Made by a program: the position numbers and the translations under genes. From Clitoria ternatea (lineage: Eukaryota > Streptophyta > Magnoliopsida > Fabales > Fabaceae), in the NCBI GenBank assembly GCA_037962975.1, contig CM075675.1:45306501-45370500 (forward strand): a DNA stretch of 64,000 bases, given 5' to 3'. Position 1 is the stretch's first letter; each line of letters begins with the position of its first letter. Shown here in pieces: positions 44,725-56,883 of this stretch. Below the pieces are notes generated by a model that made no database searches, was not told where the DNA came from, and saw only the letters and a list, made by a program, of their open reading frames with translations.

Positions 44725-45241
44725 GCGACGGAACTAAATGGTCGCTATATTGTACAAATAGCGACGGCGTAGAGTGGTCGCTGGTTGGCCAGAAATAGCG
44801 ACGGATTAAAGTAGTCGCTGTATGGCTTCCCCACAGCGACGACCTTTACGGTCGCTGGTAGGCAAGAAGTAGCGACGGATCCTTTGGTCGCTATATGAAT
44901 AACCATAGCGACGGTGGTGCGTGGTCGCTGAAAGGCCACATGTAGCAACGGACGAGTCGGTCGCTATATGTCAAACCATAGCGACGGTGTATGGTGGTCG
45001 CAGTATGGCTCTTTTAGCGACGGAGTGTTGGAGTCAGTGAAGCAGAGACCATTTTAGCGACGGCATCATACCGTCAATATCTTAGCGACGACATAGGTGT
45101 GGTCGCTCATGGGTTTTTGACGTAGGTTTTAGCGACGGAGTATGTCCCGTCTGAGATTCCGTCGCTAAGGGTTGTAGCGACGGATTTGCCATGGATTAGC
45201 GACCATTTAGTTCCGTCGCTAACATGTTTTTTTTAGTAGTG
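44725..45241. repeat. CACTA-2 right subterminal array and terminus
   Basis: About 20 copies of TAGCGACGG or its reverse (CGGTCGCTA/GGTCGCTG) in alternating orientation, ending AACATGTTTTTTTTAGTAGTG. Unlike the left array, most copies keep the CpG in TAGCGACGG. Confidence 0.85.
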
Positions 45242-45254
45242 ATTAGACTCTTAC

Positions 45255-47688
45255 TCTCTATGAAATGGCGCAAGGTACACAGTCTTGTCCGAGGCATGCA
45301 TCCAATTCTGGGTGTATGCCTGAATCCCCTCCTTATTGTTCCCACGAAGTTATATTAGAGAGGGCTCCAGGAAACCATAAGTGTCATCGACACCTCTCTC
45401 TATGCAAAGTCTATGTAAAAACCTAATCAAATTTATAGATGTTTAGTGTTGTAAAAAATATAAATTTAATTGACACTATCATTGAACGAAAAACATTATA
45501 CTTACAGCTCCCAACACTGAATCACTAAAATGTTCAACATCGTCTTCCCTATTAGGACCTCACACAAGTCAGGTCATGCAATGTACACTAGGAACTCACT
45601 CGGGAGACCAAAAATGGATTCCTCCCATGGGACCGGGAGAGTGCAATTGTGAAGCCCAGCCGATATGTCCCATAGTCGTTCCATCGGATCAAAGGGGGCT
45701 CTGGCTTCTTTGATGGGGCAACACCCTGTTAAAATAGTTAAAAAATTAAAAGCAATTTATGATGATTGAAATCATAACTTAATATATAATTGATGCTTGG
45801 GTAAAGAGCATACCTGGGGACCGAAATCTGACACAAGTCTGGTTGGCCATGCAAGGAAGTGTCCTACAGCCTGGCCGACCAGACGTACCTCAGATGTTGG
45901 AATGGGAACAACTGCATCTGCCTCAAGGACCTGTACAACCGAAATCCTTGACACACCATCAGGCAATTTCTTATGGTGAACCAAAGAGCCTTGGTTATAC
46001 ACTGAACCAATGGCAACTGGCTCTTCCACTCAATCCACAAATAGGTCACACTGACGGTAGTCTCCAAGATTTACGTCGTCATCGTCACCGTCAGGTGCAG
46101 CATATGACCCCTTTTGTGCTGACCCGCCTAGTCTGCATAATTACATAACATTTTGAAGAACGAATCATAGGTGATTCAATTAAATAATGTACATTGTAAC
46201 CTATGGGTCCACCACCGGTGGCGTAGGTTGACATTGTTGATTGAATGACGCCATCATCTCACTCCGAAATCGTGCCATCTCTTCCTGAAGCAGCCTCTGC
46301 ATTTCCTCCTTTGCCTCTGCCTTCACTACGACAACCTTGTCCTCGAAGGTCTTCTCCAAATCAGATATGGATTGGGAAGGGGTGGCTGGATAGCCGAAAT
46401 AGCTTCGGAGGCTTGCAGAGAAAAAATAATTAGAAATAAAAATGTTATCATACAGAATCTAAGACTATTAATGTAAACGTACCATGACCTCGACCAGCTA
46501 CACGTACTCGTCCAGGGTGCTCTGGTTGGCCGATGGCGGTGGTCAATATATCATCCCTACCATGTGACACAAATGACCCTTAGGTCGACTGCTCAACCAA
46601 AGAATCCTGCAACCAAAACTCAGTGATTAATGTTGTTAGGGTTTGATGGACAATTAACGTTTCATAAAAAGTATTGAGAAGCTTTGTACTTACAATCCTT
46701 GAGACAACCTCCTCAACATGTGATGAAGTGTACTGACCACTCTTCTTCGTCCTGGCACGCTTCCATTTTTCATGTCGTGCGGGTGGGGAGGGGGATCCAC
46801 AATAGTGGCGTCAGGGTGGCTACCTTGACGTTGCCTAGCTTTCTCCTCCATTATTCGATCCTCTAACAATTAGTAACCCCCACGTGACAACCTATGAGGG
46901 CAATCATTTTTCCCCTTAATTTCCTGTGCTTTCATGCGTCTGGCCTGCATCAAAAACAATTCAAAGACATTTATAGGTTATACATTCTTCGATAACTATA
47001 AAAACATAATCAGTAAAAGATATATACAATAAAGTCGTCTGTGTGCCTGGGTGCCACAAACGCATCCCAAGTCTGCCGATCTATGGATGTGTATCTATCT
47101 CCAGGAAACTCACCCTGCTTTTTCCCATAGACATACCTAAAATTTAAAATATTTGAATTAAGTAATTGATAACTTAAAACATGATGATTTTAAACATTTA
47201 TATTTTTAAATTAAAATATACGTGGAGGTCAGGTTGCTCTTGAATGTCCTCTATCGGTCAGCGATCTCAGACATGATATTCCTACGTAGTGTATCAACTG
47301 CAGGAATATCCCAAGCATCCTACAAGTGCTAAATAAACAAGGACGAGATTATTACGCATAAAAAACTACAATACGAGTAAATAAATGTACAGATAATTAT
47401 ACTTACAACAACATCAGCCCAAATTGCATTCTTCACGACCTCCTCAACACTATCCCAATCAGGGATAGTGATGGACACCTTCGACCGTGCCAAGACACCT
47501 AAGTAACTTTGAAACTTGGCGGCGTTGGGTCCTGAAGTCCTCTCAGTGCAAATATCAATGTCAACATGGGTCCTCTGACCCTGATGGCGCCTAAGTGCAA
47601 CACTGGTCATCCGGGTAACACCTCTCCTCCTAGCTGAGGATTCTGTGCTCTGGGAGTCAGATCTCGCATGTGAATCCTGATCAGCCAT
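45255..47688 (-). pseudogene. CACTA-1 second gene, 5' exons: TnpA-like plus start of Ulp1-like domain
   Basis: The ATG at 47686-47688 starts MADQDSHARSDSQS. Exons by splice signals on the minus strand: 47688-47407, 47319-47222, 47136-47028, 46944-46694, about 46607-46484, about 46411-46203, 46132-45814, 45725-45506 and 45410-45255. They encode the plant transposase-24-like region (YVYGKKQGEFPGDRY, KAQEIKGKNDCPHRLSRGGY), a coiled-coil-like acidic segment, a DUF8039-like domain (PIPTSEVRLVGQAVGHFLAWP), then PVPWEESIFGLPSEF and GFLEPSLI, the N-terminal part of the Ulp1-like region. Stops occur at Trp or Gln positions in at least six exons. The last intron begins at 45254 and contains CACTA-2, ten bases in. 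Remaining exons are at 3628-2981. Confidence 0.78.
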
Positions 47689-47811
47689 AGGTATCTGTTC
47701 AAAAAAACAAGAATCAGTTTATAAACATGACGAATGATATATAAACATAGTGAATGATATATAAACATGGTGAATGATATATAAACATGACAAATGATAT
47801 ATAACCATACC

Positions 47812-50800
47812 CTATGTTTCCCACAGACCCTCCTGGTGGTCATTACGAGTCGCAACTATATCATCTATGAGATCTTCCACAACGTCCGTTGGTGTACGTG
47901 TTGTTAGACAAGGTATGTCTAGGACATCAAGACATGGATCCTCAATGTTGTGTCTACCTTGGAGAATAACTGACCATCGTTTATCTGATGGGTTAACAAC
48001 GTAGAAAACTTATTTTACTTAAGCTGCCATAATGAAAGGCTCCTCCTTATGACCAACCTTGTTTAAGTCCGCTAACGTAAAACCAAAATCATCTATTTTG
48101 ACACCACTTTTGCTATCAACCCATTTACGTTTAAAAACAGGCACTGTGAAATGACCGTAATCAACTTCCCATATATCTTCAATGACACCAAAATAACATA
48201 ACTCAGCCATGACAGGGTTTTTGTCCTTTGAAGTGGAAAAATGCATTGATTCGGCCACAACCATAACTCCACAGTTCTGCACCGTACTCTTGTCATCTTG
48301 AATCCTTGTATAGAAACAATAATTATTTATGTCATAGCCACAATAAGTGATTACATCAAAGTTAGGTCCTAGTGCCAGTCGATGCAACGTCTCAGAAGCA
48401 GATGTATCTTTAAGAAGGGTCATTTTGAACCACTACATGAACGTTTTGTTGTGTTCGTTCAACACCCACTTTTCAGCCATTCTAGGGTTGTTTCTTTTGA
48501 CTATGTCTTTATGTGCAGCTAAATATAGGAGCACAGCGTCCGTGTTGTTCAAAATATAAAAGTGTGCTTGGAGTACTTCATCACGTGCCATGCTTTTTAT
48601 TTTTTTCCCAATGGTACCTTTCCCATCCAATCGCCCTTCGTGACGAGTCTTCGGAATACCAATGCTTTTAGCCTGTGACATATAATCTGTGCAGAACTCA
48701 ATTGCTTCCTCTGCAATGTACCTTTCTACTATCAATGCTTCGGGACGACTTTGGTTCTTCATATAACCTTTCAAAATTTTCATGTATCGCTCAACAGGAT
48801 ACATCCATCTCAAGAACACTGGCCCACACAAACGGACCTCCCTCACTAAATGGATGATTAAATGTACCATTATGTCAAAGAATGAAGGAGGGAAATACAT
48901 TTCTAACTGGGATAGTATAAGAAACCCTTCCTGTTCCAACGCTTCCAACTCATCGTGGGCGATTACTTTGGCATATATGGCATTGAAAAATAAACACACC
49001 CTTGTTATCACATGTCTGACATTTTGAGGGAGAATGCCACGAATGGAAATGGGTAGAAATTGTTACATCAGCATATGACAATCATGTGACTTCAAACCAA
49101 CTAACTTCAGATCCTTCAAGGAAACACAAGTGTTGATGTTGGAACCGTACCCAGATGGAACTTTGACACTAGACAACGATTCACACAAACTTTGCTTCTC
49201 TTTTCTAGACAAGGTATGACATGCTGGCGGTAAATATATTCGTTTGCCCTTTACTTGTGGGTGCAACTCCTCACGTATACCCAACAACTCCAAGTCTAGA
49301 AGCGAATTCAGGCCATCCTTTGTTTTTCCAGGTATGTTTAACAGGGTTCCAACCAAACTATCGCACATATTTTTCTCCACATGCACCACATCAATACAGT
49401 GCCTCATATCAAGCTCTTTCCAATATGGCAGATCGAAAAATATTGACCTTTTCTTCCACGTGTTTTTTGAGATAGACTGCTTCTCAGACTTACCAAGAAC
49501 CACATTGACTTCTTTCACCTTTTCATATACTTGTCGACCAGACAATGGTAGGGGAGGCATTTCAAACTCTTGTGCACCATTGAACGACTTCTTCAACCTA
49601 CAAAGTGGATGATTAGGTGTGAGAAACCTACGATGTCGAAGATAAACATTTTTCCTTCCATGATGTAGTCGATCAGAACTAGTTCCCTCCTCATATACAG
49701 GACACGCTTTATGTCCTTTGAAGCTATAGCCCGAGAGGTTACTATAGGCTGGAAAATCATTGATCGTACAGAATAACATGGCCCTGAAATTGAATGATTG
49801 TCCTGTTAGGCCATCAAACACATCAACCCCCTCTTCCCATAACATTTTCAGGTCTTCAACTAACGGAGATAAGTATACATCAATGTCGTTCCCTGGTTGT
49901 CGTGGACCAGAAATCATCATTGATAACATAACGTACTTCCGCTTCATGCACAACCATGGCGGCAAGTTATAAACAAACAACAAAACAAGCCATGAACTGT
50001 GGTTTATGCTTTGGTTCCCATATGGGTTCATGCCGTCTGTGGCTAGTGCAAGCCTAACATTTCTTGGGTCACGGGTAAAATCTGGAAACATCGTATCCAT
50101 TTTCTTCCACTGTAATCCATCTGCTGGATGCCTAACTAATCCGTCAATAACCCTTTCATCAACATGCCATCTCATAAGCTTCGCATCATCTGCATTGGCA
50201 AATAGACACTTTAGTCTTAGAACTATAAGGAGATACCATGACACCTTCGTAAAAGACCCCTTTTTGTAGAAATCATCAGAATCAACCTCTTTCTTCTTAT
50301 ACCGTGACACCCCACACCTAGGACATCGATGCAGCATTTCATACTCACCACAGTATAATACACAATCATTTGGGCATGCATGTATCTTCATATACTCCAA
50401 GCCCATAGGACACAACACCTTTTTAGCCTCATAGTAACGATTTGGCAAATTGTTACCAACTGGGAGCATTTCTTTCAACAACTTAAGCAAGTCAGTGAAG
50501 CTTTTATCTGTCCACCCATTTATCACTTTCAAATTAAATAATCGTAAAACTACTGACAACCTCGTGAAATTAGAGCCATTCGGATACAACGGCTTTTCAG
50601 AATCCTCACATAGACTCGCATATACATGAGCTCTTTTAAAACTTTCTACCCCTACATCACGGATCATATCCTCAAGTCGGTCATCCATGTCATCATCAAC
50701 CTCATGAGCAAAGCTTTGGTCTTTTGTTTGAAAACTAGTACTTGGCACCTCAACATGTTCACCATGCCATATCCATCGTGTATAACTCTGAAGAAATCCA

Positions 50801-50985
50801 TCACACAACAGATGTTCTTGCACCTCTGCCAATTCTAGTCGACGCATGTTTAAGCATTTAACACAAGGGCAAAAATACATTCCATTCACCTATTCAGCAT
50901 TTTGTATCATGTACTCTATGAATGTTTCAACTCCACCCTCATATTCTGGACTTATACGTGATGCAGCTATCCAACTTTAATCCAT
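47812..50985 (-). pseudogene. CACTA-1 TNP2-type transposase, intronless, six in-frame stops
   Basis: One uninterrupted minus-strand phase of 1,057 codons from the ATG at 50983-50985 to a final stop at 47812-47814. Domains in order: transposase-associated (YFCPCVKCLN), tnp2 transposase (LATDGMNPYG, DIDVYLSPLVEDL, TINDFPAYSNLSGYS, CPVYEE, DLPYWKELDMRHCIDVVH, KSHDCHMLM), DUF4218 (LEMYFPPSFFD, RWMYPVERYMK, ERYIAEEAIEFC) and DUF4216 (GVIEDIWEVDYG, PVFKRKWVD). The stops are at 50977-50979, 50890-50892, 49063-49065, 48433-48435, 48019-48021 and 48010-48012, all TAA or TAG, with no frameshift. Lacking introns, it differs from the TNP2 of CACTA-2. The longest open piece is about 608 codons (50889-49063). 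Confidence 0.87.
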
Positions 50986-51617
50986 ACTCACTGTTTACAA
51001 TACCCGTAAATTTAACGGTGCTATGAATCTTACTTTCTTCACAAAGGTGGTGGTCCTACCCATTCAGGATGAACATTTTTCTATACCTCATAACCACATA
51101 CAACTTAGGAGTCATTTTAAAATTTGATAAAATTTTGGCAGCATTTCGCATTGGTCTCTAAGTACACGAAATGAAAGTGGTGAAATCAAATTCAACCACA
51201 ATCAAATATGCACCCAGAGAATAATACAAAACTTAACTAACCAAAACTTTATCAAATTTTAAAATAAGTCCTAACTTGTACATAGCAATGATGCATAAAA
51301 AAATTGTTCATCCCAAACTGTCTAAACAGACAATTCAAGATTCAACACAAACGATGAAATCAATTAATTTAATTACCATTTGTGTCAAATCTGAAATGGG
51401 AAACTATGGTTCACTCATACAATTTAATAAATCACAAACTCATATAAAGGGGACTAAATAAACTTATCAAATTCTGAAATTATAACAAATATAAATTACA
51501 TCCACAAAATTAGTAACACATAATAAAAAGCAATTAAAGAAAGTAAACAATGTATAATAAACTAAATTAATTAGGTCATGCAATTCATTATGTAATTAAA
51601 ATTTTTAATTGCCTAAT
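50986..51617. other. AT-rich region upstream of the CACTA-1 TNP2 gene
   Basis: Non-coding. It would be leader or promoter DNA of the minus-strand TNP2 gene. Ends with CTAAT (51613-51617), the target copy of solo LTR G. Confidence 0.5.
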
Positions 51618-54600
51618 TGTGACGACCCGTGTAATTTTCCGAATAAATTTTTCACGTTTTTAAAAGATCATTTTAAAATTTATAAATTAAATTCAGAGTT
51701 CACGTAACAGTTGATAATTGCGGAATATTATCATACATACTAGTCGTGAATAATTAAATTCAAGAAAATATTTAAGTAGCGGAAATGATTTAGAAAATAA
51801 CGGTACATGATACGTTATACTTATTACAACCCATAAAATCAAAGTCCAAGTAATAATTCATATAGGCATCAATCATGGCATCACTCTTTATTCTGCATGG
51901 AAATCACCGTAAAAATTAATGTAAGAGTGAGACAGAATATAGAATAAATATAAAATAAATAAAATTATACAAACACAATCAACAAACCATAATGATATGA
52001 TGAATATGCCAAACAAGTTCATTTATATATCTTTAATTAGTCACATGATGTCATGCTGGATCCATTTGGTTTGGTGGGAATACTGCAGTAAAAGGTCTCA
52101 TAGAGACATCGGTAGGAATTAATATAGTCATGGATCCCTACAGCCCCATGACCAACACATCGGTAGGAATTTATACAGTCATGGATCGCTACAGCCCCAT
52201 GACCAACACATCGGTAGGAATTTATACAATCATGGATCCCTACAGCCCCATGACCAACACATCGCAAAAATAGGGCTTTAACTCCCCATAGAGTAACCCC
52301 CCACCAGGGTAGGCAATCATGGAACCCCTAAAATTCCATGGTGCGTCCAAATGCTTATGATGCATGAATGCCTTTAATTCTCTTTATCATTTAACATACC
52401 ATGATATATCAATTTCCAAAACCACTTGGAAAACCACAAGTCCTCAAAGGACATATCACATATAATAATTTTTAGAATCATGGATTTACTGTTTCAACCA
52501 CATATATCAATAACCGCAAGGCATTCATGTATATATATTAATTTAATCATTCATAATTATTCACCACCAAAATACACAAACTGAATGATGCTCATTAGAC
52601 ACTCATCAACATTCATAATACTTCATAATCACTCAAGAATTCAATAATAAACTGTTACCCATAGGGAAAATATCATTTTTTATCCATAATAACCATTATA
52701 AGCAAATTTCAGCATTTCCAACAGCAACATACGTTAGTAAAACAATCATAACATGAGCAAATCAAATCCTTTTCATGTGATTCCACTTTCTATAGCTCAA
52801 TAACATAAATATCTACAACTTTGATGAAGACCATAAATTCAAATTCTAAACAGAAACATCACTTATTCACAGAATACAAAACTGCCTCAAAGAGGATTTT
52901 TAAAACGTACACAAGTTAGTATTTTCAACGTTTATGGAGCTACAAAAACAATTTTGGCATGAAACCAGTTCTAAATTATTCTTAACACAAATATCTACAA
53001 CTTTAATGAAGACTATAAATTCAAATTCTAAACAGAAACATCACTTATTCACAGAATACAAAACTGCCTCAAAGAGGATTTTTAAAACGTACACAGGTTA
53101 GTATTTTCAACGTTTCTGGAGCTACAAAAAGAATTTTGGCATGAAACTAGTTCTAAATTATTTTTAACACAAATATCTACAACTTTCATGAAGGCACCAA
53201 CCACTAATTCTCACCACAAAATTCCCAGTTTTAAAAATAAGATTCGGATTTCATAGTTAACAGATTTTCATCATGAACATACTTCTGTATTTTGAGCATA
53301 TCTAGAGCTACAAGAATATTTTTAACTCAATACCACTTTCGATAGATCCCTAACATAAATATCTACAACTTTAATGAAGATTATAATTTCAAATTCTAAA
53401 CAGAAACATCACATAATCACATAATAGTCAATAGATTATCATTTTTCATTATCACCAATTGCTGGAAAATTTACTGGTTTGACAATATTTAGTAAATTAG
53501 CTATAACTCATAGTATAAAAATAATTTTTGAATGAGGCCAAGTTCTATGTTTCAATAATTCCATTATCTATAATTTTTATGAAGACCAAAAATTCCAAAT
53601 CCAAACAGAAATATCACAAATTCATAGTATACTAAACTATCTCAAAGAAAGTAACAAAACGTACATATGTTAGTAAATTCAACGTTTCTGGATCTACAAA
53701 AATAATTTTGGCATGAGACCGGTTCTAAATTACTCATAACACAAATATCTAAAACTTTTATGAAGATACTAAATACTAATTCTTATCACAAAATTTCCAG
53801 TTTTAAAAATACCAACAGTGATTCATGTCAGTAGATTTTTAGCATGAACATACTTCTGTCTTTTAGGTATAACTAGAGCTACAAAAATAATTTTGACTTG
53901 AAACCACTTTCTTAAGATCCATAACACAAATATATACAACTTTCATGAAGACATCAAGGCTTATTATGCATGTATAAGTCCCATAATTTTAATATATACA
54001 CAAAACATAGGGTAAATATTCCACTCCGACATGCTGTAGTATTTTGGATATAACTTTTGCTATTCATATTAAAATAGGTTGATTCAGGTCTCAAAATTCA
54101 CAAAACAAAAATATCTACAACTTTCATGAAGACGTCAGAATCCAATTCATACGTTTTCAACTTCAAAACTGAGCAACAAGATTCAAAAATAATACTGGAA
54201 TCCTAGAACAGCATACAATTCTACCCATTTCATAATTATTCATAACCCTGTCCCCTCTTACCTTAATGGAGGTTCCTAAAGTGGTTGAAAGTGTTGTATT
54301 ATTGTCCTAGCTTCAGATCAAGAGTGAACTTGATGGAGAAAGTGAAAGAAAATAAGAGAGAGACTTCACTAACTTTAGCTTGTTCTAAGAATTCAGACTT
54401 GGGAACAAGATGTAGTGTTGATTTAATGATGCAAATGACAAGTGGGGGACAAGATTTTCATAATGGGATTGTAGTGGGATGTTAGATGCATGAATTATGG
54501 TAATAATGGAGGTTTTAGGTGAGAAAAATGAGCTGGATTGTTGTCCATTTCCGCAGCCTACATAATGTAGCTTGTATGATTGAAGTAAATATCAACTTTG

Positions 54601-55208
54601 ACACTGTTTTGGTATTTTAGGCATATCTCTCTCATATCTTAATGTATTTTAACAAATATGGTCTTGTTGGAAAGCTAAGACAAATAGTAACAACTTTGTA
54701 GTTTACTAATTTTTCAAATTCAGACTCTAACAAGGTATTAAAATATGTACAAGATGATATGATTGAAGTAAAATATCAATTCTAACACTGTTTCGGTATT
54801 TTGGGTATATCTCTCTCATATCATAATGGATTTTAACAAATTTGGTCTTGTTGGAAAGATAAGAAAAAGAGGAACAACTTTGTAGTTGGCCACATTTCCA
54901 AATTCGGACTCTCACTAACAATTAAAATGTGTACAAGATGACGAATTTTGAGTGGAGTATGTGGCAATTTGATGAGAGTAATTGGAAAAGCCAAGGAAAT
55001 TAATAACTAAGGAAATAGGTAATAAATTATTTGATTAACTTTTACCAAAGGTATAAAGTTAAAATTATTTACCATGGTAAAAGGTTAAATCAAAGATGTT
55101 GTCCTAACCAAAAATTTTTTATAGAAAATTGAGATAAAATGGATAATATTAATAATGACCTAGATTAAAAATAATTACACATGAGATTGAAATTTTTGGG
55201 ATGTTACA
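51618..55208 (-). mobile_element. Solo LTR G (relative of gypsy A) in CACTA-1
   Basis: Read on the minus strand it starts TGTAACATCCCAAAAATTTC and ends ATTACACGGGTCGTCACA, close to the A LTR end. CTAAT flanks it (51613-51617 and 55209-55213). 3,591 bp with no primer site or coding DNA, hence a solo LTR. Its 3' half aligns with A: the 51-bp minisatellite, the CACCAAAATAC region and repeated TCTACAACTTTCATGAAG words. It lacks the CCGAGTGA array. Confidence 0.85.
52107..52264. repeat. 51-bp minisatellite in solo LTR G (three copies)
   Basis: Reverse-complement copies of the unit found in gypsy A. Copy number differs (three against four), so the array changes between elements. Confidence 0.88.
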
Positions 55209-55984
55209 CTAATCAACAAAAATAACTTCTATTAATTATTTTGTTACAATTCATATAATTTATTATTTTACATTTACAACTAAATTTTTATCTACTTCAA
55301 AATATCAATTTTCATGTGTTTAATTTTTTTTTACTAATGTAAGGAATATAAATCCAATGTTTATGTATTTATTTAGTTCAAAATATCATTTTTTAACTTT
55401 AATATTAATTTAAATTACCCAAATTAATAAACACATAAATACACAATAAATTTAACAATCAATCCTAACACTCCTAATCTATAGCTAACAATATTTTAAA
55501 TCCCTAATCATATTTTCCTAATATATAGCATTTCATTTTCCAAATACTACTAAGCTTAACATATAAACTCATTACAATTCCTAACAAACAAATAATAATG
55601 AAAATGAGGGGTAAAAATAAGAACCTGTAAGCGTGAGTAGACGACCAAGCGTGAGTAGAGGAACACGAATGGAAAGCTTCATGGAGAGAAAGAGAGAAGA
55701 AGAACACCTTTTGGTGGAGTGAACCGCGTCAATGGAGGGAGGAAATGGAGCTTCTCGTGAACGAAAAATGGAGGGAGAGAGGGATTCTAGATTTTAAATT
55801 GGAGGGAGGGAGGGATTCAAGATTTTCGAATAGAGGGAGGGAGGGATTTGGGATTTCGAAGTGGAGGGAGAGAGGGGTTTGGGAGGATACCAAATGGAAG
55901 GAGAGAGGAGTTTGAGAGTGTATCAGCTGAAATGAAAGAGGAAGATGAAGAGTGCAGGTATTTTAATTGAATTTTGAATTTTGC
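55209..55984 (-). promoter_or_regulatory. Distal leader/promoter region of CACTA-1 with purine-rich repeats
   Basis: 55209-55600 is AT-rich. 55620-55960 is purine-rich on the plus strand, hence pyrimidine-rich in the transposon sense, like the leader of CACTA-2. It includes about four copies of a 38-40-bp unit with GGAGGGAGGGAGGGATT and GATTTCGAA (55765-55915). Position just inside the 5' end suggests promoter and leader, not demonstrated. Confidence 0.4.
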
Positions 55985-56291
55985 GCTAACATATGAGCAC
56001 GGTTACACACACAACCGTGCTTGAAAACACCCTATAAGCACGGTTACCATGGAAGCGTGTTAATAACTCCCAGCCTACGAACACGGTTTTGTAGAAACCG
56101 TCATTAAAACACCCCTATAAGCACGGTCATCTAAAACCCGTGATTAAAAAGCCCCTATGAGCACGGTTAGTACTCAACCGTGTTTAAAAAACTTCACTAA
56201 AATCACAAAAATACCACCGCATTTTTTTTAAGCATGGTTCTCCCAGGACCGTGCTCAAATCCTGTCTTCGTAGTTATATTTTGCACTAGTG
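55985..56291. repeat. CACTA-1 right subterminal repeats and terminus
   Basis: About ten GCACGGTT/AACCGTGC words in both orientations, then TTGCACTAGTG at the end. They match the left-end family at 2427-2765 and establish that the two ends belong to one element. Confidence 0.85.
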
Positions 56292-56405
56292 AAATCAAAA
56301 ACACATTCAATAAAAATTGAAATAAATAAAGTTAATGATGAATGTTAAGTTTAATAAATCAATATATAAAATAAATATTAATATATAAGTAATTCAAAAC
56401 ATATT

Positions 56406-56688
56406 CTACCTCTAGTTCTAAATATAAGCAAATATACATAATTTCACATATATTAAGAATAGTGATTAGAGGTAGTTATTTGTATTAATGTTACCACATA
56501 TTTGATTTAATTTTCTAAAATACCCCTAGTATCATTTATTACATAAAGAATTAGTGGCCTTGAAAATATATATAATGAGACATATTTGGTAAACAAATAT
56601 CTAATGACATTGGAAAAGTCTTATTTTGTTTATATTAAGCGACCAAAAAATTCTACTAAAATTTATTTATATTTGAAACCAGAGGTAG
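56406..56688. mobile_element. Stowaway-like MITE (Tc1/mariner type)
   Basis: 283 bp with inverted ends: CTACCTCTAGTTCTAAATAT on the left and, inverted, CTACCTCTGGTTTCAAATAT on the right. A TA follows the right end; the left neighbour reads TT, a possible decayed TA. Size, AT-richness and terminal sequence fit Stowaway MITEs. Confidence 0.65.
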
Positions 56689-56883
56689 TATATTGTAAAA
56701 AAATGAACACACAATTTTTATCATATAAGACCAAAATATATACAAATTATAATTAAAAGAGTTGTAACATTAACTTAGTAATTAGAAAAATAAAAGAAGG
56801 TTATAAGTCTGGATTCTTTCATCTTATATTTTTAACAATAGGTGTTAAAAAAAACTTAAGAACACAGTTGTTAGCACTCATCA

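Larger units (their letters stand above)
3699..45241 (+). mobile_element. CACTA-2: second CACTA transposon inserted inside CACTA-1
   Basis: The left end reads CACCACTAAAAAAACC. The right end, read inward, is CACTACTAAAAAAAACA, so the left CACTA has one T-to-C change. The target duplication ATT flanks it (3696-3698 and 45242-45244). Both ends carry TAGCGACGG/CCGTCGCTA subterminal words, unlike those of CACTA-1, so the two elements belong to different families. Plus-strand genes are a TNP2 transposase with introns (38780-42477) and a TnpA-like gene (42558-44367), both broken. Without the copia and gypsy insertions it would be about 11.7 kb. Confidence 0.88.
2407..56291 (-). mobile_element. CACTA-1: outer CACTA (En/Spm) transposon carrying a deep nest of other elements
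   Basis: The left end reads CACTGGTGGAAAAA. The right end, read inward on the minus strand, is CACTAGTGCAAAAT. The 3-bp target duplication AAA is present on both sides (2404-2406 and 56292-56294), as expected for CACTA elements. Both ends carry the same subterminal word family, AAGCACGGTT and its inverse AACCGTGCTT. Its genes run on the minus strand: a TNP2 transposase (47812-50985), then a TnpA-like/Ulp1-like gene whose exons are split by CACTA-2. Subtracting CACTA-2 and solo LTR G leaves about 8.7 kb, a normal size for an autonomous CACTA. Both genes contain in-frame stops, so it is now defective. Confidence 0.88.

Noticed and set aside
2407..45241. Treating the left CACTA end at 2407 and the right end at 45241 as one element
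   Set aside because: The subterminal words differ (AAGCACGGTT against TAGCGACGG) and the 3-bp flanks do not match. The 2407/56291 and 3699/45241 pairings satisfy both tests.
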